Shown here: positions 26,094 through 33,847 of the stretch, in pieces
Layout of the letters: every line of letters starts with the position of its first letter
Position numbering within the stretch: position 1 is the first letter of the stretch
Assembly (NCBI GenBank): GCA_900468625.1
Contig: UBUL01000024.1
Coordinates: 124,001 to 188,000 of the forward strand
Origin: Hyphomicrobiales bacterium
GTDB taxonomy: Bacteria; Pseudomonadota; Alphaproteobacteria; Rhizobiales; Rhizobiaceae
Length of the DNA stretch: 64,000 nucleotides
Reading direction: 5' to 3'
Notes under the pieces: model-generated
Told to the model about the DNA's origin: nothing
Database searches by the model: none
Seen by the model: the letters and a program-made list of their open reading frames with translations, nothing else
Translations under genes and position numbers: made by a program

Positions 26094-26486
26094 ATGACTA
26101 GATTTCTTATCCTTGCCGCTCTTGGCGCGGCATTTGCCGCTGCGGCACTGCCGGCTCTCGCGCAGAATTTTCCGAATCTTCCGCTGCGCAATCCCCGTCA
26201 ACCGTCGGAAGGATATATTTCCGTGCAATCCGGAATATCGCTCTCTTTTCCGGTAACGGATAGCGATAGCGAAGCGCAGCAGGAAAAGGCCTTGAAATCC
26301 TTTTATAAGATCGCCGTAAGCGGTTGCGCCACCCTGCTCGACACCATCGCCGACACGTGTGAGATCAGTGCCATGTCGAGCAATACCGCGGTCAACAATT
26401 TCGATAGCCGCGGCTCGAGACTTTCCGTCAACGGACAGGTGACGATGTCGGTGAAGCTCAAGCCATCCACGGCGGCGGCGAAGTAG
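26094..26486 (+). CDS. Secreted protein of unknown function
   Basis: The 130-residue product carries a clear Sec signal peptide (MTRFLILAALGAAFAAAALP, cleavage near ALA-QNF). The mature domain has two cysteines (SGCATLLD, DTCEIS) and a beta-rich end (LSVNGQVTMSVKLKP). GGAGG lies before the ATG. It is probably a periplasmic protein; no family was recognised. Confidence 0.82.
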   Translation: MTRFLILAALGAAFAAAALPALAQNFPNLPLRNPRQPSEGYISVQSGISLSFPVTDSDSEAQQEKALKSFYKIAVSGCATLLDTIADTCEISAMSSNTAVNNFDSRGSRLSVNGQVTMSVKLKPSTAAAK

Positions 26487-26578
26487 CCTTCGTCCATTGC
26501 TGTCAGCAATTCCGGGCGAAGCCAACGGATCGGTAAGAAATGGCGGCGATAATCCCCTCGTAACCGAGGGATGATACC

Positions 26579-27289
26579 ATGGCGAAAGCGAAACGACGCA
26601 CGCGGCGCAAGCCGCAATCAAAGGCGGGCAATTCGATGTGGCTATGGGGTGTCGTCGGTGTGGCGACGCTGGCTGGCATCTATGCCTATCAACATCGCAA
26701 GGACATGCCGTCGGTGCTCGCTCATGCCGGCACGGTCGCCGGCATGCCGCTCATGGCCCAGAGCACGTCGCAGGCCGCACCCGTGCCGATGACCAAGCCG
26801 AGGGTTAAGACGGCGGCTTCCGCCATTCCCGAACCCCGCACGACGGCTGCCTTGCCTGTGCCACCCGCGGCCATTCCGGTCGCGATGCCCGTCAGCAGGA
26901 TACCGGTCGATCACCCCTCCCCCGGCCTGCGGGCACAGACGGGCGGCCGGTTCGTGCTTTGCGGCCCCGGTTCAGGCACCAATTGCGTCGTCGACGGCAA
27001 TACCTTCTGGCAGGACGGCATCCGGATCCAACTGGCCGATATCGATGTGCCGGATGCCGGCACAGCGCGCTGCCCAAACGAGAGGCAGAAGGCAGTCGCC
27101 GCGAAATTGCGTCTGCAGGCCATACTCAACGACGGAACCTTCGTACTTTCCGCCAGCAATCGCCGCGACGACCAGAATGGCGGCAAGCTGCGCATCGCCA
27201 TGCGCGCGGGACGCTCGCTCGGCGACCAGATGGTTTCTGAGGGCCTCGCGCGCCGCTGGACGGGCCAGACATCATCCTGGTGTAGCTGA
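26579..27289 (+). CDS. Membrane-anchored thermonuclease-fold (SNase-like) protein
   Basis: The 236-residue product has a basic cytoplasmic start ([13 protein letters not shown]), a membrane helix near residues 20-38, a Pro/Ala-rich linker to about 120 and a C-terminal staphylococcal-nuclease-like domain: [20 protein letters not shown], then [20 protein letters not shown] and [17 protein letters not shown]. The usual catalytic arginine and glutamate pattern is only partly visible, so it may not be an active nuclease. It is the last host-type gene before tRNA-Pro. Confidence 0.82.
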   Translation: MAKAKRRTRRKPQSKAGNSMWLWGVVGVATLAGIYAYQHRKDMPSVLAHAGTVAGMPLMAQSTSQAAPVPMTKPRVKTAASAIPEPRTTAALPVPPAAIPVAMPVSRIPVDHPSPGLRAQTGGRFVLCGPGSGTNCVVDGNTFWQDGIRIQLADIDVPDAGTARCPNERQKAVAAKLRLQAILNDGTFVLSASNRRDDQNGGKLRIAMRAGRSLGDQMVSEGLARRWTGQTSSWCS

Positions 27290-27324
27290 TCTTTGGAAAT
27301 TTGATGGGAGTTCAAGGAGATAAA

Positions 27325-27401
<77 letters not shown>

Positions 27402-27508
27402 ACCTGCTCTATGAGCCAGATTTCCCTAGACTTTTGGGCATTGGGACGCAAGAGGAAAAATCGTCTTGTGAGAATAAAAATCGAACAAACTGACATGGAT
27501 TCCGATGA

Positions 27509-27540
27509 GTGGGACTTTCTGTCCCACCAAAGTCCCACCA
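27509..27540. repeat. Inverted and direct repeat at the prophage edge
   Basis: GTGGGAC and GTCCCAC (27509-27527) form a 7-bp hairpin around TTTCT. GTCCCACCA then occurs twice (27521-27529 and 27532-27540) with an 11-base period, one helical turn. It lies between tRNA-Pro and the first prophage gene and could be an arm-type recombinase site or regulator site. The role is inferred. Confidence 0.55.
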
Positions 27541-27605
27541 GATGTTCTAAACTTGTTCCGCCGAAGGAGACCACCAATGCAGATGATTGAGGAGGCCATA
27601 AGCTC

Positions 27606-28637
27606 ATGACAACAGGACGGACGATCGTCCGCATGCGATTCGGCTCCCACTTATATGGTACAGCGACTCCCGCATCGGACACGGACTTTAAGAGCATCTT
27701 TGTGCCGACAGCTCAATCGATCTTGACGCAATCCGCACCAAGAACTCTGAGCAATCAACGCCCGAAAAGCCACGGCGAAAAGAATTATGCCGGCGAAGTC
27801 GATGAAGAGAAGATCAGTGTCCAACAATTTCTAAAATTGGCAGCCGAGGGCCAGACGATGGCGCTTGATATGCTTTTCGCCCCGCCTTACGCGATCATTG
27901 GCGAAACGTCATGGGAATGGCGAGAGATCATCGCCAATCGGCATAAACTGTTGACACGAAAGTCCGCCGCCTTCATCGGCTATGCACGTACTCAGGCGAA
28001 CAAATATGGCATACGTGGATCACGAGTTGCGGCGGCTCGCGCGTCTCTAGCAATGCTGGAAAAGGCCGTAGACGATCATGGTTCGACGTCAAAATTGGAG
28101 GTCGTTGCTGATCAGATTGATGCGCTTATGATGGCCCATCAGCATATGTCTATATTTGAAGACACCACTCCGCATGGGCAGAAAATTTTGCTCTGGGAAG
28201 TTTGTGATCGAAAAATGCCGCTTTCGGCGTCAACCAAAAACGCCCGCGATATAATGCAGCGCGTTGTTGATGAGTATGGACGGCGCGCACTGATGGCAGA
28301 GACACAGCAAGGAATCGACTGGAAAGCGTTGTCTCACGCCGTACGCGTTGGACAGGAGGCTGTTGAGCTACTGACTTCTGGCCATATCACGTTCCCGCTG
28401 CCAAATACGGCGCATGTCGTGGATATCAAGCTCGGTCGTATGCTCTATCAGGATGTCGCGCAGGAAATCGAGGATCTGCTTGAACGCGTTGAGAAGGCTG
28501 CCGCCACCTCGGCATTACCCGATGGTCCAGACGAAGAATGGATCTGCAGTTTCATCACCCACGTCCACCAGCATGAAGTCAGACGCGAGCCCTATGGATC
28601 ATATAAGCCCATTGAGTGGGAAGGGTTTAACCCATGA
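27606..28637 (+). CDS. Predicted nucleotidyltransferase (RlaP-like, DNA polymerase beta superfamily)
   Basis: This 343-residue protein has the polymerase-beta-type signature near its start: [17 protein letters not shown], with GS at residues 13-14 and the metal-binding SDTD at 24-27. The rest is helical, with [20 protein letters not shown] typical of the RlaP-like family linked to RNA repair or RNA end modification. It would add a nucleotide to an RNA, protein or small molecule; the substrate is unknown. It overlaps the HD gene by ATGA. It is plus strand, opposite to the late genes, so it is probably a moron or early gene. Confidence 0.85.
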   Translation: MTTGRTIVRMRFGSHLYGTATPASDTDFKSIFVPTAQSILTQSAPRTLSNQRPKSHGEKNYAGEVDEEKISVQQFLKLAAEGQTMALDMLFAPPYAIIGETSWEWREIIANRHKLLTRKSAAFIGYARTQANKYGIRGSRVAAARASLAMLEKAVDDHGSTSKLEVVADQIDALMMAHQHMSIFEDTTPHGQKILLWEVCDRKMPLSASTKNARDIMQRVVDEYGRRALMAETQQGIDWKALSHAVRVGQEAVELLTSGHITFPLPNTAHVVDIKLGRMLYQDVAQEIEDLLERVEKAAATSALPDGPDEEWICSFITHVHQHEVRREPYGSYKPIEWEGFNP

Positions 28638-29137
28638 ACCAAAATAGCATTGAAAAATATGCGCTCCGGTTTGCCACCCAAGCGCACAACGGTCAAACGC
28701 GAAAATATTCTGGCGAGCCCTACATCGTTCACCCGATGGCGGTAGCCGAGATCGTCCGTAATGTGCCTCACTCTTCCGAAATGATCGCCGCCGCACTCCT
28801 GCATGATACTGTGGAAGATACCTCAGTCACGCTTTTTGATATCAAGGAGAATTTCGGGGCGAAGGTGGTGACGCTTGTTGCATGGCTCACCGACATTTCT
28901 ACACCGTTTCATGGCAATCGTTCGGCGAGGAAGGAACTGGACCGTCACCATCTGGCTTTAGCGCCGGCTGAGGTGAAAACCATCAAACTGGCTGACCTGA
29001 TTGATAATTCGGAATCAATCAGGAAGCACGATCCGGATTTCTGGCGTGTCTATCGTGCAGAAAAAATAAGATTGCTCGAAGTTTTAAAAGAAGGTGACGA
29101 AAGCTTATGGAAACGCGCTGCGGCACTCGTGGATTAA
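28634..29137 (+). CDS. HD-domain (p)ppGpp hydrolase-like protein (SpoT/MESH1 type)
   Basis: The 167-residue product is a stand-alone HD domain like the hydrolase part of RelA/SpoT. It has [20 protein letters not shown] (H18, R23 and H33), [12 protein letters not shown] (H57-D58, E61-D62) and a later KLADLIDN motif; these are the metal-binding and catalytic positions of the family. No synthetase, TGS or ACT domain follows. It may degrade the alarmone (p)ppGpp or a related nucleotide. Start and stop overlap the nucleotidyltransferase gene (ATGA), indicating coupled expression. Confidence 0.87.
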   Translation: MNQNSIEKYALRFATQAHNGQTRKYSGEPYIVHPMAVAEIVRNVPHSSEMIAAALLHDTVEDTSVTLFDIKENFGAKVVTLVAWLTDISTPFHGNRSARKELDRHHLALAPAEVKTIKLADLIDNSESIRKHDPDFWRVYRAEKIRLLEVLKEGDESLWKRAAALVD

Positions 29138-29197
29138 TTGACGCAGCTCTTCAGGAAGGCAAGGAGACGGGAGAATGAGGGGGGATTTTTACAAAGC

Positions 29198-29368
29198 CTA
29201 AAGGCGGGGCGAGTTGATCGCGGGCTTCTGGTTGGCGATTATCCCTTTGGGAGCCGAACTCTGATCGGATGGGGATAAATCGCAGACGGTTATCTCGTAT
29301 CGAGAGCCGTTCGGGGTGCGGGCGAGGCCGCTACCGTGGCAGGCGGGACAAGAGCGGTTGCCCTTCAT
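29198..29368 (-). CDS. 56-residue zinc-finger-like phage protein
   Basis: The short product begins MKGNRSCPACHGSGLARTPN, with one CxxCxGxG knuckle as in DnaJ zinc centres, and a further cysteine at residue 29. Its ATG overlaps the stop of the 57-residue gene (ATGA), so both are probably translated together. It is the last gene of the minus-strand late operon, facing the HD gene. A single knuckle would need a second chain or dimer to bind zinc. Confidence 0.7.
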   Translation of the reverse strand: MKGNRSCPACHGSGLARTPNGSRYEITVCDLSPSDQSSAPKGIIANQKPAINSPRL

Positions 29369-29538
29369 TTTTCCCACCGGAGTGAGCCGGCAAGCTCACG
29401 AATAGCCTCCACGATCCATTGAGCTGGCACTTTGCCGTAGGATAGATTGCCGATCCGGAACTCGTAGACGGGTTTCTCGCCATCAAGGCGGACGATGACC
29501 CGGATTTCAGGTGGATCGTCGTCTAGCGTCTTTTCCAT
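29365..29538 (-). CDS. 57-residue phage protein
   Basis: The product runs MEKTLDDDPPEIRVIVRLDG to ELAGSLRWEK. It starts inside the last codons of the metallophosphoesterase gene and ends in an ATGA overlap with the zinc-finger-like gene. Composition is acidic at the start, then mixed alpha/beta. No family was recognised. The tight overlaps on both sides support a real gene. Confidence 0.65.
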   Translation of the reverse strand: MEKTLDDDPPEIRVIVRLDGEKPVYEFRIGNLSYGKVPAQWIVEAIRELAGSLRWEK

Positions 29539-30548
29539 TTCAGGAACTCCGCCCCTTCCTCAGGATCAGCAAAACACTGAACACGACCAGTAGCAGGATC
29601 AATGACCGAAAAGATGGACGCTCCGTTCTGGTATTCCGCGAAGCCGTTGACCGTCGCATAGTGATCAAACCACTTATAGCCGCGTGTCTGGGCTAGCCAC
29701 GTCGTCTTGTTTCGCTCTGGGATTTCGTAATGATCAAGCTTGAAGGAATGGATGTGGCCGGTCACGAATAGATCGGCTTCCTGCCCGAACTTGGCGTCTC
29801 TGAGAGTGCCGTGGGAGGGATTGTAGAGGGAATTGCCCTTTCGGCCGTGGGCGGCGTCGATGCGTGTCTCAGAGCCATTCTTATGGATGAGACGGAACTG
29901 TGCGCGCCAATCGAGAACGGGAACGTAGGTTGCCCCTAGGCGCTTATAGAACTCATCCCCACCATTCCATGCGTCGTGATTGCCCAAGATCCACACCAAC
30001 CACTTAATGCCGGCAGAGAACATGAACCACTCAGCCATGCGTTTGGCGGTTTTGTTTGAAACTTCGGACTCGGACCAGAGTTTGGCCAGCCGGCCAGTCC
30101 ATGGCCAGTTGTCTGTCGTATCGCCTATATTGCCGGCATAGACACCGTCCTGCTGGCAGATAGCTATGTGCCGCTCAAGGAGCGGCCAATTGCATCCGCC
30201 ATTGTCGAGATGCGGATCGCCAAACCAATTGATGGCATAGGGCTTATCTTCATTGACCTTAATCGGAAACCAGTTTCGAGCCTCAGCCGCTTTTGCCTTT
30301 CGTTCGAAGGCTTTCCGCTGACGTGCGAGAACTTCCTCGATCGGTTCCTCATCATCGCCATCTTCCACAAATGACGGCATCTCTACCATCTTCGGAGCAT
30401 TATCGCCAAGGCGAGCCCGGGCATTCCTGATCCGATCCTGCATAGTTTGGCGCGCTATGCCGAATTCAGCTGCGGCAGCGGTAATAGAGCCACAACGCTC
30501 AACGGCGGCAAGCGTTTCGCGGTAGTCTTCATCGGAGGGTTTCTTCAT
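29523..30548 (-). CDS. Metallophosphoesterase with N-terminal helix-turn-helix
   Basis: The 341-residue protein has a Fis-like helix-turn-helix at residues 1-48 (GSITAAAAEFGIARQTMQDR) and then, after a charged linker, a calcineurin-type phosphoesterase. The metal-binding blocks are all present in order: WFGDPHLDNGG, YAGNIGDTTDNWP, ILGNHDAW, and VTGHIHSFKLD. It may cleave a phosphodiester or phosphomonoester, perhaps on DNA. The Shine-Dalgarno GGAGTAACGG overlaps the end of the upstream 110-residue gene. It lies beyond the lysis genes. Confidence 0.87.
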   Translation of the reverse strand: MKKPSDEDYRETLAAVERCGSITAAAAEFGIARQTMQDRIRNARARLGDNAPKMVEMPSFVEDGDDEEPIEEVLARQRKAFERKAKAAEARNWFPIKVNEDKPYAINWFGDPHLDNGGCNWPLLERHIAICQQDGVYAGNIGDTTDNWPWTGRLAKLWSESEVSNKTAKRMAEWFMFSAGIKWLVWILGNHDAWNGGDEFYKRLGATYVPVLDWRAQFRLIHKNGSETRIDAAHGRKGNSLYNPSHGTLRDAKFGQEADLFVTGHIHSFKLDHYEIPERNKTTWLAQTRGYKWFDHYATVNGFAEYQNGASIFSVIDPATGRVQCFADPEEGAEFLKWKRR

Positions 30549-30553
30549 GGCCG

Positions 30554-30886
30554 TTACTCCGAAGAACCGCGGGCGCGGAGCACCGTCATCAAGCTCTGTG
30601 TCAGACTATCAATCCGGCTATCGATGCGGCCGGCGAGACCCTCGATCGCGCGCAAGAGTTGACTATTTCCTTCTGAGTGATCAGACTTGCTCACATATTT
30701 TTCAGGTATTTCGGCTTTGAGGTCTGCGATGTCCTTGGCATTCTTGTCAGCTTTTTCATAGGCTTCTCTTTTCACCCCATTGATGTCGTAGTGAATTTTC
30801 CAGAGGAATCCGGAGACGATAGCCCCCACAATGGAGCATATGCCGATCACCCACGACAAAGTCTCCCATGTCACGTTTCCGTTCAT
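30554..30886 (-). CDS. Membrane-anchored coiled-coil phage protein (possible i-spanin)
   Basis: The 110-residue product has one N-terminal membrane helix (residues 9-28, LSWVIGICSIVGAIVSGFLW), then a charged, helical, coiled-coil-like domain (EAYEKADKNAKDIADLKAEI, then RIDSRIDSLTQSLMTVL). This is the layout of an inner-membrane spanin. A candidate outer-membrane partner is the 128-residue lipoprotein at 31731. The spanin role is inferred from layout and position only. Confidence 0.65.
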   Translation of the reverse strand: MNGNVTWETLSWVIGICSIVGAIVSGFLWKIHYDINGVKREAYEKADKNAKDIADLKAEIPEKYVSKSDHSEGNSQLLRAIEGLAGRIDSRIDSLTQSLMTVLRARGSSE

Positions 30887-30926
30887 GCGCGCGCCGCCCT
30901 TTAATTTTATGCATTGAAATCGCCCC

Positions 30927-31016
30927 TCAGGGCACCGAATGCCACGCTAGAAGGAGAAACCCCGCCAGCGTGGCTATGAAGATGATGGCCCCGAGGAGCT
31001 GGAGGCGTTCGATCAC
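30927..31016 (-). CDS. 29-residue membrane peptide in the lysis cassette
   Basis: The product is a single hydrophobic helix (LQLLGAIIFIATLAGFLLLA) with short polar ends, starting at GTG that overlaps the stop of the holin-like gene (GTGA). It would be a small inner-membrane peptide acting in lysis, for example a holin partner. The evidence is hydrophobicity and the overlap; there is no homology. Confidence 0.5.
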   Translation of the reverse strand: MIERLQLLGAIIFIATLAGFLLLAWHSVP

Positions 31017-31378
31017 TGGCCGATGGGCTTCTTGGCCTTGAACCGGCCGTACAAGGCGTAGAAGCTCGCAGCGATCGGGATTGCGGCCATGATGGCATCC
31101 GTTACTTGGCCCTGAAGGGCTGACGGAAAATCCACATGGAAATAGTTGAGGCCGACGCCAACGATAGCAACCGTCGAGCCCCAGAAGACGCGAGACTGAT
31201 AGAAGGGCTCGTTGTTGGTCGAATTCAGGACCGTTGCAGCCATGGATTCGGCGATCGGCGCAAGGGCTCCGATGAGAGCCGGGATTGACGATTCCTTTGC
31301 TTCAACATTGGGATCGGCAACCGTGGCGGCCACTGCAGCCGCCATCTGGGATTTGATCTGAGTTTGGATATCGGCCAT
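31013..31378 (-). CDS. Holin-like phage membrane protein
   Basis: The 121-residue product has a charged N-terminus (MADIQTQIKSQMAAAVAATV), two hydrophobic stretches near residues 65-85 (VFWGSTVAIVGVGLNYF) and 90-112 (DAIMAAIPIAASFYALYGRF), and a short basic tail. It lies in the lysis cassette between the endolysin/lipoprotein genes and a TM peptide gene. The layout fits a holin, but no family signature was recognised. The start was placed at the ATG with an upstream GAAGGAAG rather than at the far upstream ATG of the same frame. Confidence 0.65.
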   Translation of the reverse strand: MADIQTQIKSQMAAAVAATVADPNVEAKESSIPALIGALAPIAESMAATVLNSTNNEPFYQSRVFWGSTVAIVGVGLNYFHVDFPSALQGQVTDAIMAAIPIAASFYALYGRFKAKKPIGQ

Positions 31379-31403
31379 TTTCAGGGCTTCCTTCGATGGA
31401 GCT

Positions 31404-31718
31404 TCAACTGGCAGAGACGGCGGGAGCCGGATCGGGATGATTGGCAAGATAGCCCGCAAGGGCGTCGTCATGGGCCTGATCGATCTGCGCATCCATTTCC
31501 TTGAGGGATGCGAGCTGGTCAGGCGTGACGGCCGAATTCTGCTTCAGAAGGCCGATGATGCGCGTCACGATCGGAAGCAGGTTCTGATAGGCATCCACAA
31601 GCTGCGGAATGAGCGACTGAAGCCACGCGATAACGCTACCGACCGTTTTGGAATCATCAATCTGTGGGATGACGGCCAGCAACATATTGAGAAGGGTGGC
31701 GATGAGCTGAATGTTCAT
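31404..31718 (-). CDS. Helical phage protein of the lysis region
   Basis: The 104-residue product starts MNIQLIATLLNMLLAVIPQI after GGAG, and is mostly amphipathic helix (IAWLQSLIPQLVDAYQNLLP) with an acidic tail. It may associate with the membrane. It lies just downstream of the lipoprotein gene in the lysis cassette. No family or function was recognised. Confidence 0.68.
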   Translation of the reverse strand: MNIQLIATLLNMLLAVIPQIDDSKTVGSVIAWLQSLIPQLVDAYQNLLPIVTRIIGLLKQNSAVTPDQLASLKEMDAQIDQAHDDALAGYLANHPDPAPAVSAS

Positions 31719-31730
31719 CGGATGCTCCAA

Positions 31731-32117
31731 TTATTTCGAGGGGATGGAATTCTGGGCGAGGATTGTTTGAAGCGCGCTGACGGAAGCGGTGATTGCGCTG
31801 ACGAGAGTAGCCGGTCCCATCGTCGCATTCGGATTGTCAGTGACGAATTTCTCCGCAGCGTCGCGAGCTATGCGCGCAGCTTTCACGGCCGGCACGATCT
31901 TGTTCTTGATCACAGCGTCATCGCAGCCCTTGGGAGACGGGTTCGGGGTGCAGTATCGAATATAGGCCGTGGCAGCTGTCTCTACGGCGTCTACGCCGTT
32001 TGCGGCGACCATGATGGCATTCACGGGAACTTCAGTGCTGGAGAGCTTCTGCAGGGCCGCACAAGAGCCGAGCGAGATCGTCATGGCGGCTACTGCCACC
32101 AGGCTAAGCATGCGCAT
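31731..32117 (-). CDS. Phage lipoprotein (possible o-spanin)
   Basis: The 128-residue product has a lipoprotein signal with lipobox LGSC (cysteine at residue 19), then a helical domain with two further cysteines (YIRYCTPNPSPKGC). It is encoded 27 bases after the endolysin gene. Outer-membrane lipoproteins of this size and position often act as o-spanins in host lysis; this is inferred. Confidence 0.72.
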   Translation of the reverse strand: MRMLSLVAVAAMTISLGSCAALQKLSSTEVPVNAIMVAANGVDAVETAATAYIRYCTPNPSPKGCDDAVIKNKIVPAVKAARIARDAAEKFVTDNPNATMGPATLVSAITASVSALQTILAQNSIPSK

Positions 32118-32144
32118 TGGATTGTCCTTTGATGTTGAGGGGGC

Positions 32145-32663
32145 TTACTGCGCCCAAGCCTTACCGGTGGCTCTGACTTGAGCGACACGGCTGCCCCACC
32201 CTTTTCCGAAGTGAGGCCATGTCTTGAGCGATTGGAGGAATTTCAGGCGTTGGTCGCAGATGTTGTCGATCAGCGCGTCTTTGTTCGGATAGGCATTGAG
32301 CGCCGCCAGGGTTTGGGGACCGATGATGCCATCATCAGCAACGCCAAGGGCGCGCTGTAGCCATTTTGCCGACTGGCTGAGGCCAGAGTTTACGTTCCCA
32401 TCGAATTGGACGTAGGAGACGCCAGACGGCATCTGGTCGCATTTTCCGGCGAGCCAGTAGCTATTTCGGTAGATATCCGAAACCTCAGCATCCGTGATGA
32501 GTTTAACCGATCGTACGCCAAGCTTCTTTGACCAACGGTATTTGTCATATTCGGACTGAATAATTCCCCAGTTCGTCGCGCCACCAGGGTCCTGCGGATC
32601 GTTGGAATAGCCGCCTTCACTGACGAGCACCTTCGCCAGCGCCTGAGGAAACAGGTCTGTCAT
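32145..32663 (-). CDS. Endolysin, glycoside hydrolase 108 with peptidoglycan-binding domain
   Basis: The 172-residue product is a muramidase. The catalytic domain starts LFPQALAKVLVSEGGYSNDP, with the proposed catalytic glutamate E16 in the EGGYSNDPQDPGGATNWG signature; the C-terminal half holds a PG_binding_3-like segment (LGVADDGIIGPQTLAALNAY). No signal peptide, so release would depend on a holin. ATG at 32663 follows GGAGTTATATCC; the frame is open 11 codons upstream. A hairpin with T tract lies immediately upstream of the Shine-Dalgarno. Confidence 0.93.
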   Translation of the reverse strand: MTDLFPQALAKVLVSEGGYSNDPQDPGGATNWGIIQSEYDKYRWSKKLGVRSVKLITDAEVSDIYRNSYWLAGKCDQMPSGVSYVQFDGNVNSGLSQSAKWLQRALGVADDGIIGPQTLAALNAYPNKDALIDNICDQRLKFLQSLKTWPHFGKGWGSRVAQVRATGKAWAQ

Positions 32664-32670
32664 GGATATA

Positions 32671-32705
32671 ACTCCAAAAGAAAAGGCGCCCTCCAAAGGA
32701 CGCCT
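32671..32705 (-). terminator. Terminator-like hairpin abutting the endolysin ribosome-binding site
   Basis: On the minus strand AGGCGTCC and GGGCGCCT form an 8-bp stem with one mismatch, followed by TTTTCTTTTGGAG, so the T tract runs straight into the Shine-Dalgarno. The same layout occurs at 38911-38939 before the tail fibre gene. It could terminate upstream transcription or attenuate the endolysin gene. Confidence 0.65.
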
Positions 32706-32773
32706 GCGTAAATGAGCATCTTGACAGGTGCTCGTGGTCGGATACGGCTAGCCAGCGAATTTTAGGAGCCGGA

Positions 32774-33847
32774 ATGCCGAGATTTGTGATTTTAGATTTT
32801 GTCCGCTTCTTTCTGGCGGTTTTGGTCGCAATGATGCATTTCGACGGCTTCGGGGCTCCACATAAAGCCTATCTGGCTGTAGACTTCTTTTTCATCCTGT
32901 CGGGATTCGTCCTGAGTGCGGCATATGAGCGAAAAGCCAGTTCCGAGAATTTCTATCGGTCATTTATCATTGACCGAGTAGCGCGCCTCTACCCGCTCCA
33001 TGTCCTTATCCTGCTGCTGCTGATCCCGGTGAATCTGCTGTTCTACTGGACGAGCCACGGCCAACTTCTGGAAAATGGCTGGTCCTATCAGGATGGCCGA
33101 ATTTACACCCTCCTACTAAACCTGCTCCTTCTCCAAAATATTGGGCTGAATACCGCAGGTTCATGGAACGCACCGTCATGGTCCATATCGGTCGAGATGT
33201 TCGTGAATGTCTTTCTAGGGCTGCTGCTGATCCCAATGGCTCGAAGGCGGATCGTTTGGCCGTCCCTCTTGGCGCTTTCGACCATATGCTACATGATCAT
33301 TTTTGGTCAGTTCGGTAATCTCGGCGTGATCTATGAACGGGCATTCGGGTTCTTAAATGCGGGTCTGTTGAGAGGCTTCGCCGGGATATCACTAGGCGTC
33401 ATATCCTACCAGATTTGGCAATGGCTACAGGCGAACTCAGCGTGTCTTCCCTTGGCAAAAACCATGGCTGTCGGTAGTGCCATCGCATCCCTGCTCATTA
33501 TGCTTGTGTTCACCGACATATCGAACGGTGACCTTGCGATCATTCCGCTAATGTTCATATTCGTGACCAGCACGGCAATCGTTGAAAAACAGGCTCCAGT
33601 TAGGGATGGGCGAATTCGATCTCTCCTGATCGAGCTTGGCGCACTCTCCTATGGCGTGTATCTTTTTCACTGGCTGATTTTGACGATCATGCGCTACCAA
33701 CTTGTTTACGTCTGGAAGATGCCCATCAATTTCAATTCGCCCGTTTCGCTTCTTTCCTTCCTCGTAGTGGTGGTCGCAGCGGCGGCATTCATCCATCACA
33801 AATTCGAACTGCCCATGAAGGAATTGGTCAAAAAATGGTTAGCTTAA
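32774..33847 (+). CDS. Acyltransferase family 3 membrane O-acyltransferase (OafA-like)
   Basis: The 357-residue integral membrane protein has about ten helices. It shows the family's conserved start: MPRFVILDFVRFFLAVLVAM with the key histidine H22, then AVDFFFILSGFVLS, and later LSYGVYLFHWLI near the C-terminus. Such enzymes acetylate lipopolysaccharide, exopolysaccharide or lipid-linked sugars at the inner membrane. On a prophage this suggests receptor alteration of the lysogen. It lies on the plus strand between minus-strand genes and overlaps the esterase gene by 13 bases. Confidence 0.92.
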   Translation: MPRFVILDFVRFFLAVLVAMMHFDGFGAPHKAYLAVDFFFILSGFVLSAAYERKASSENFYRSFIIDRVARLYPLHVLILLLLIPVNLLFYWTSHGQLLENGWSYQDGRIYTLLLNLLLLQNIGLNTAGSWNAPSWSISVEMFVNVFLGLLLIPMARRRIVWPSLLALSTICYMIIFGQFGNLGVIYERAFGFLNAGLLRGFAGISLGVISYQIWQWLQANSACLPLAKTMAVGSAIASLLIMLVFTDISNGDLAIIPLMFIFVTSTAIVEKQAPVRDGRIRSLLIELGALSYGVYLFHWLILTIMRYQLVYVWKMPINFNSPVSLLSFLVVVVAAAAFIHHKFELPMKELVKKWLA

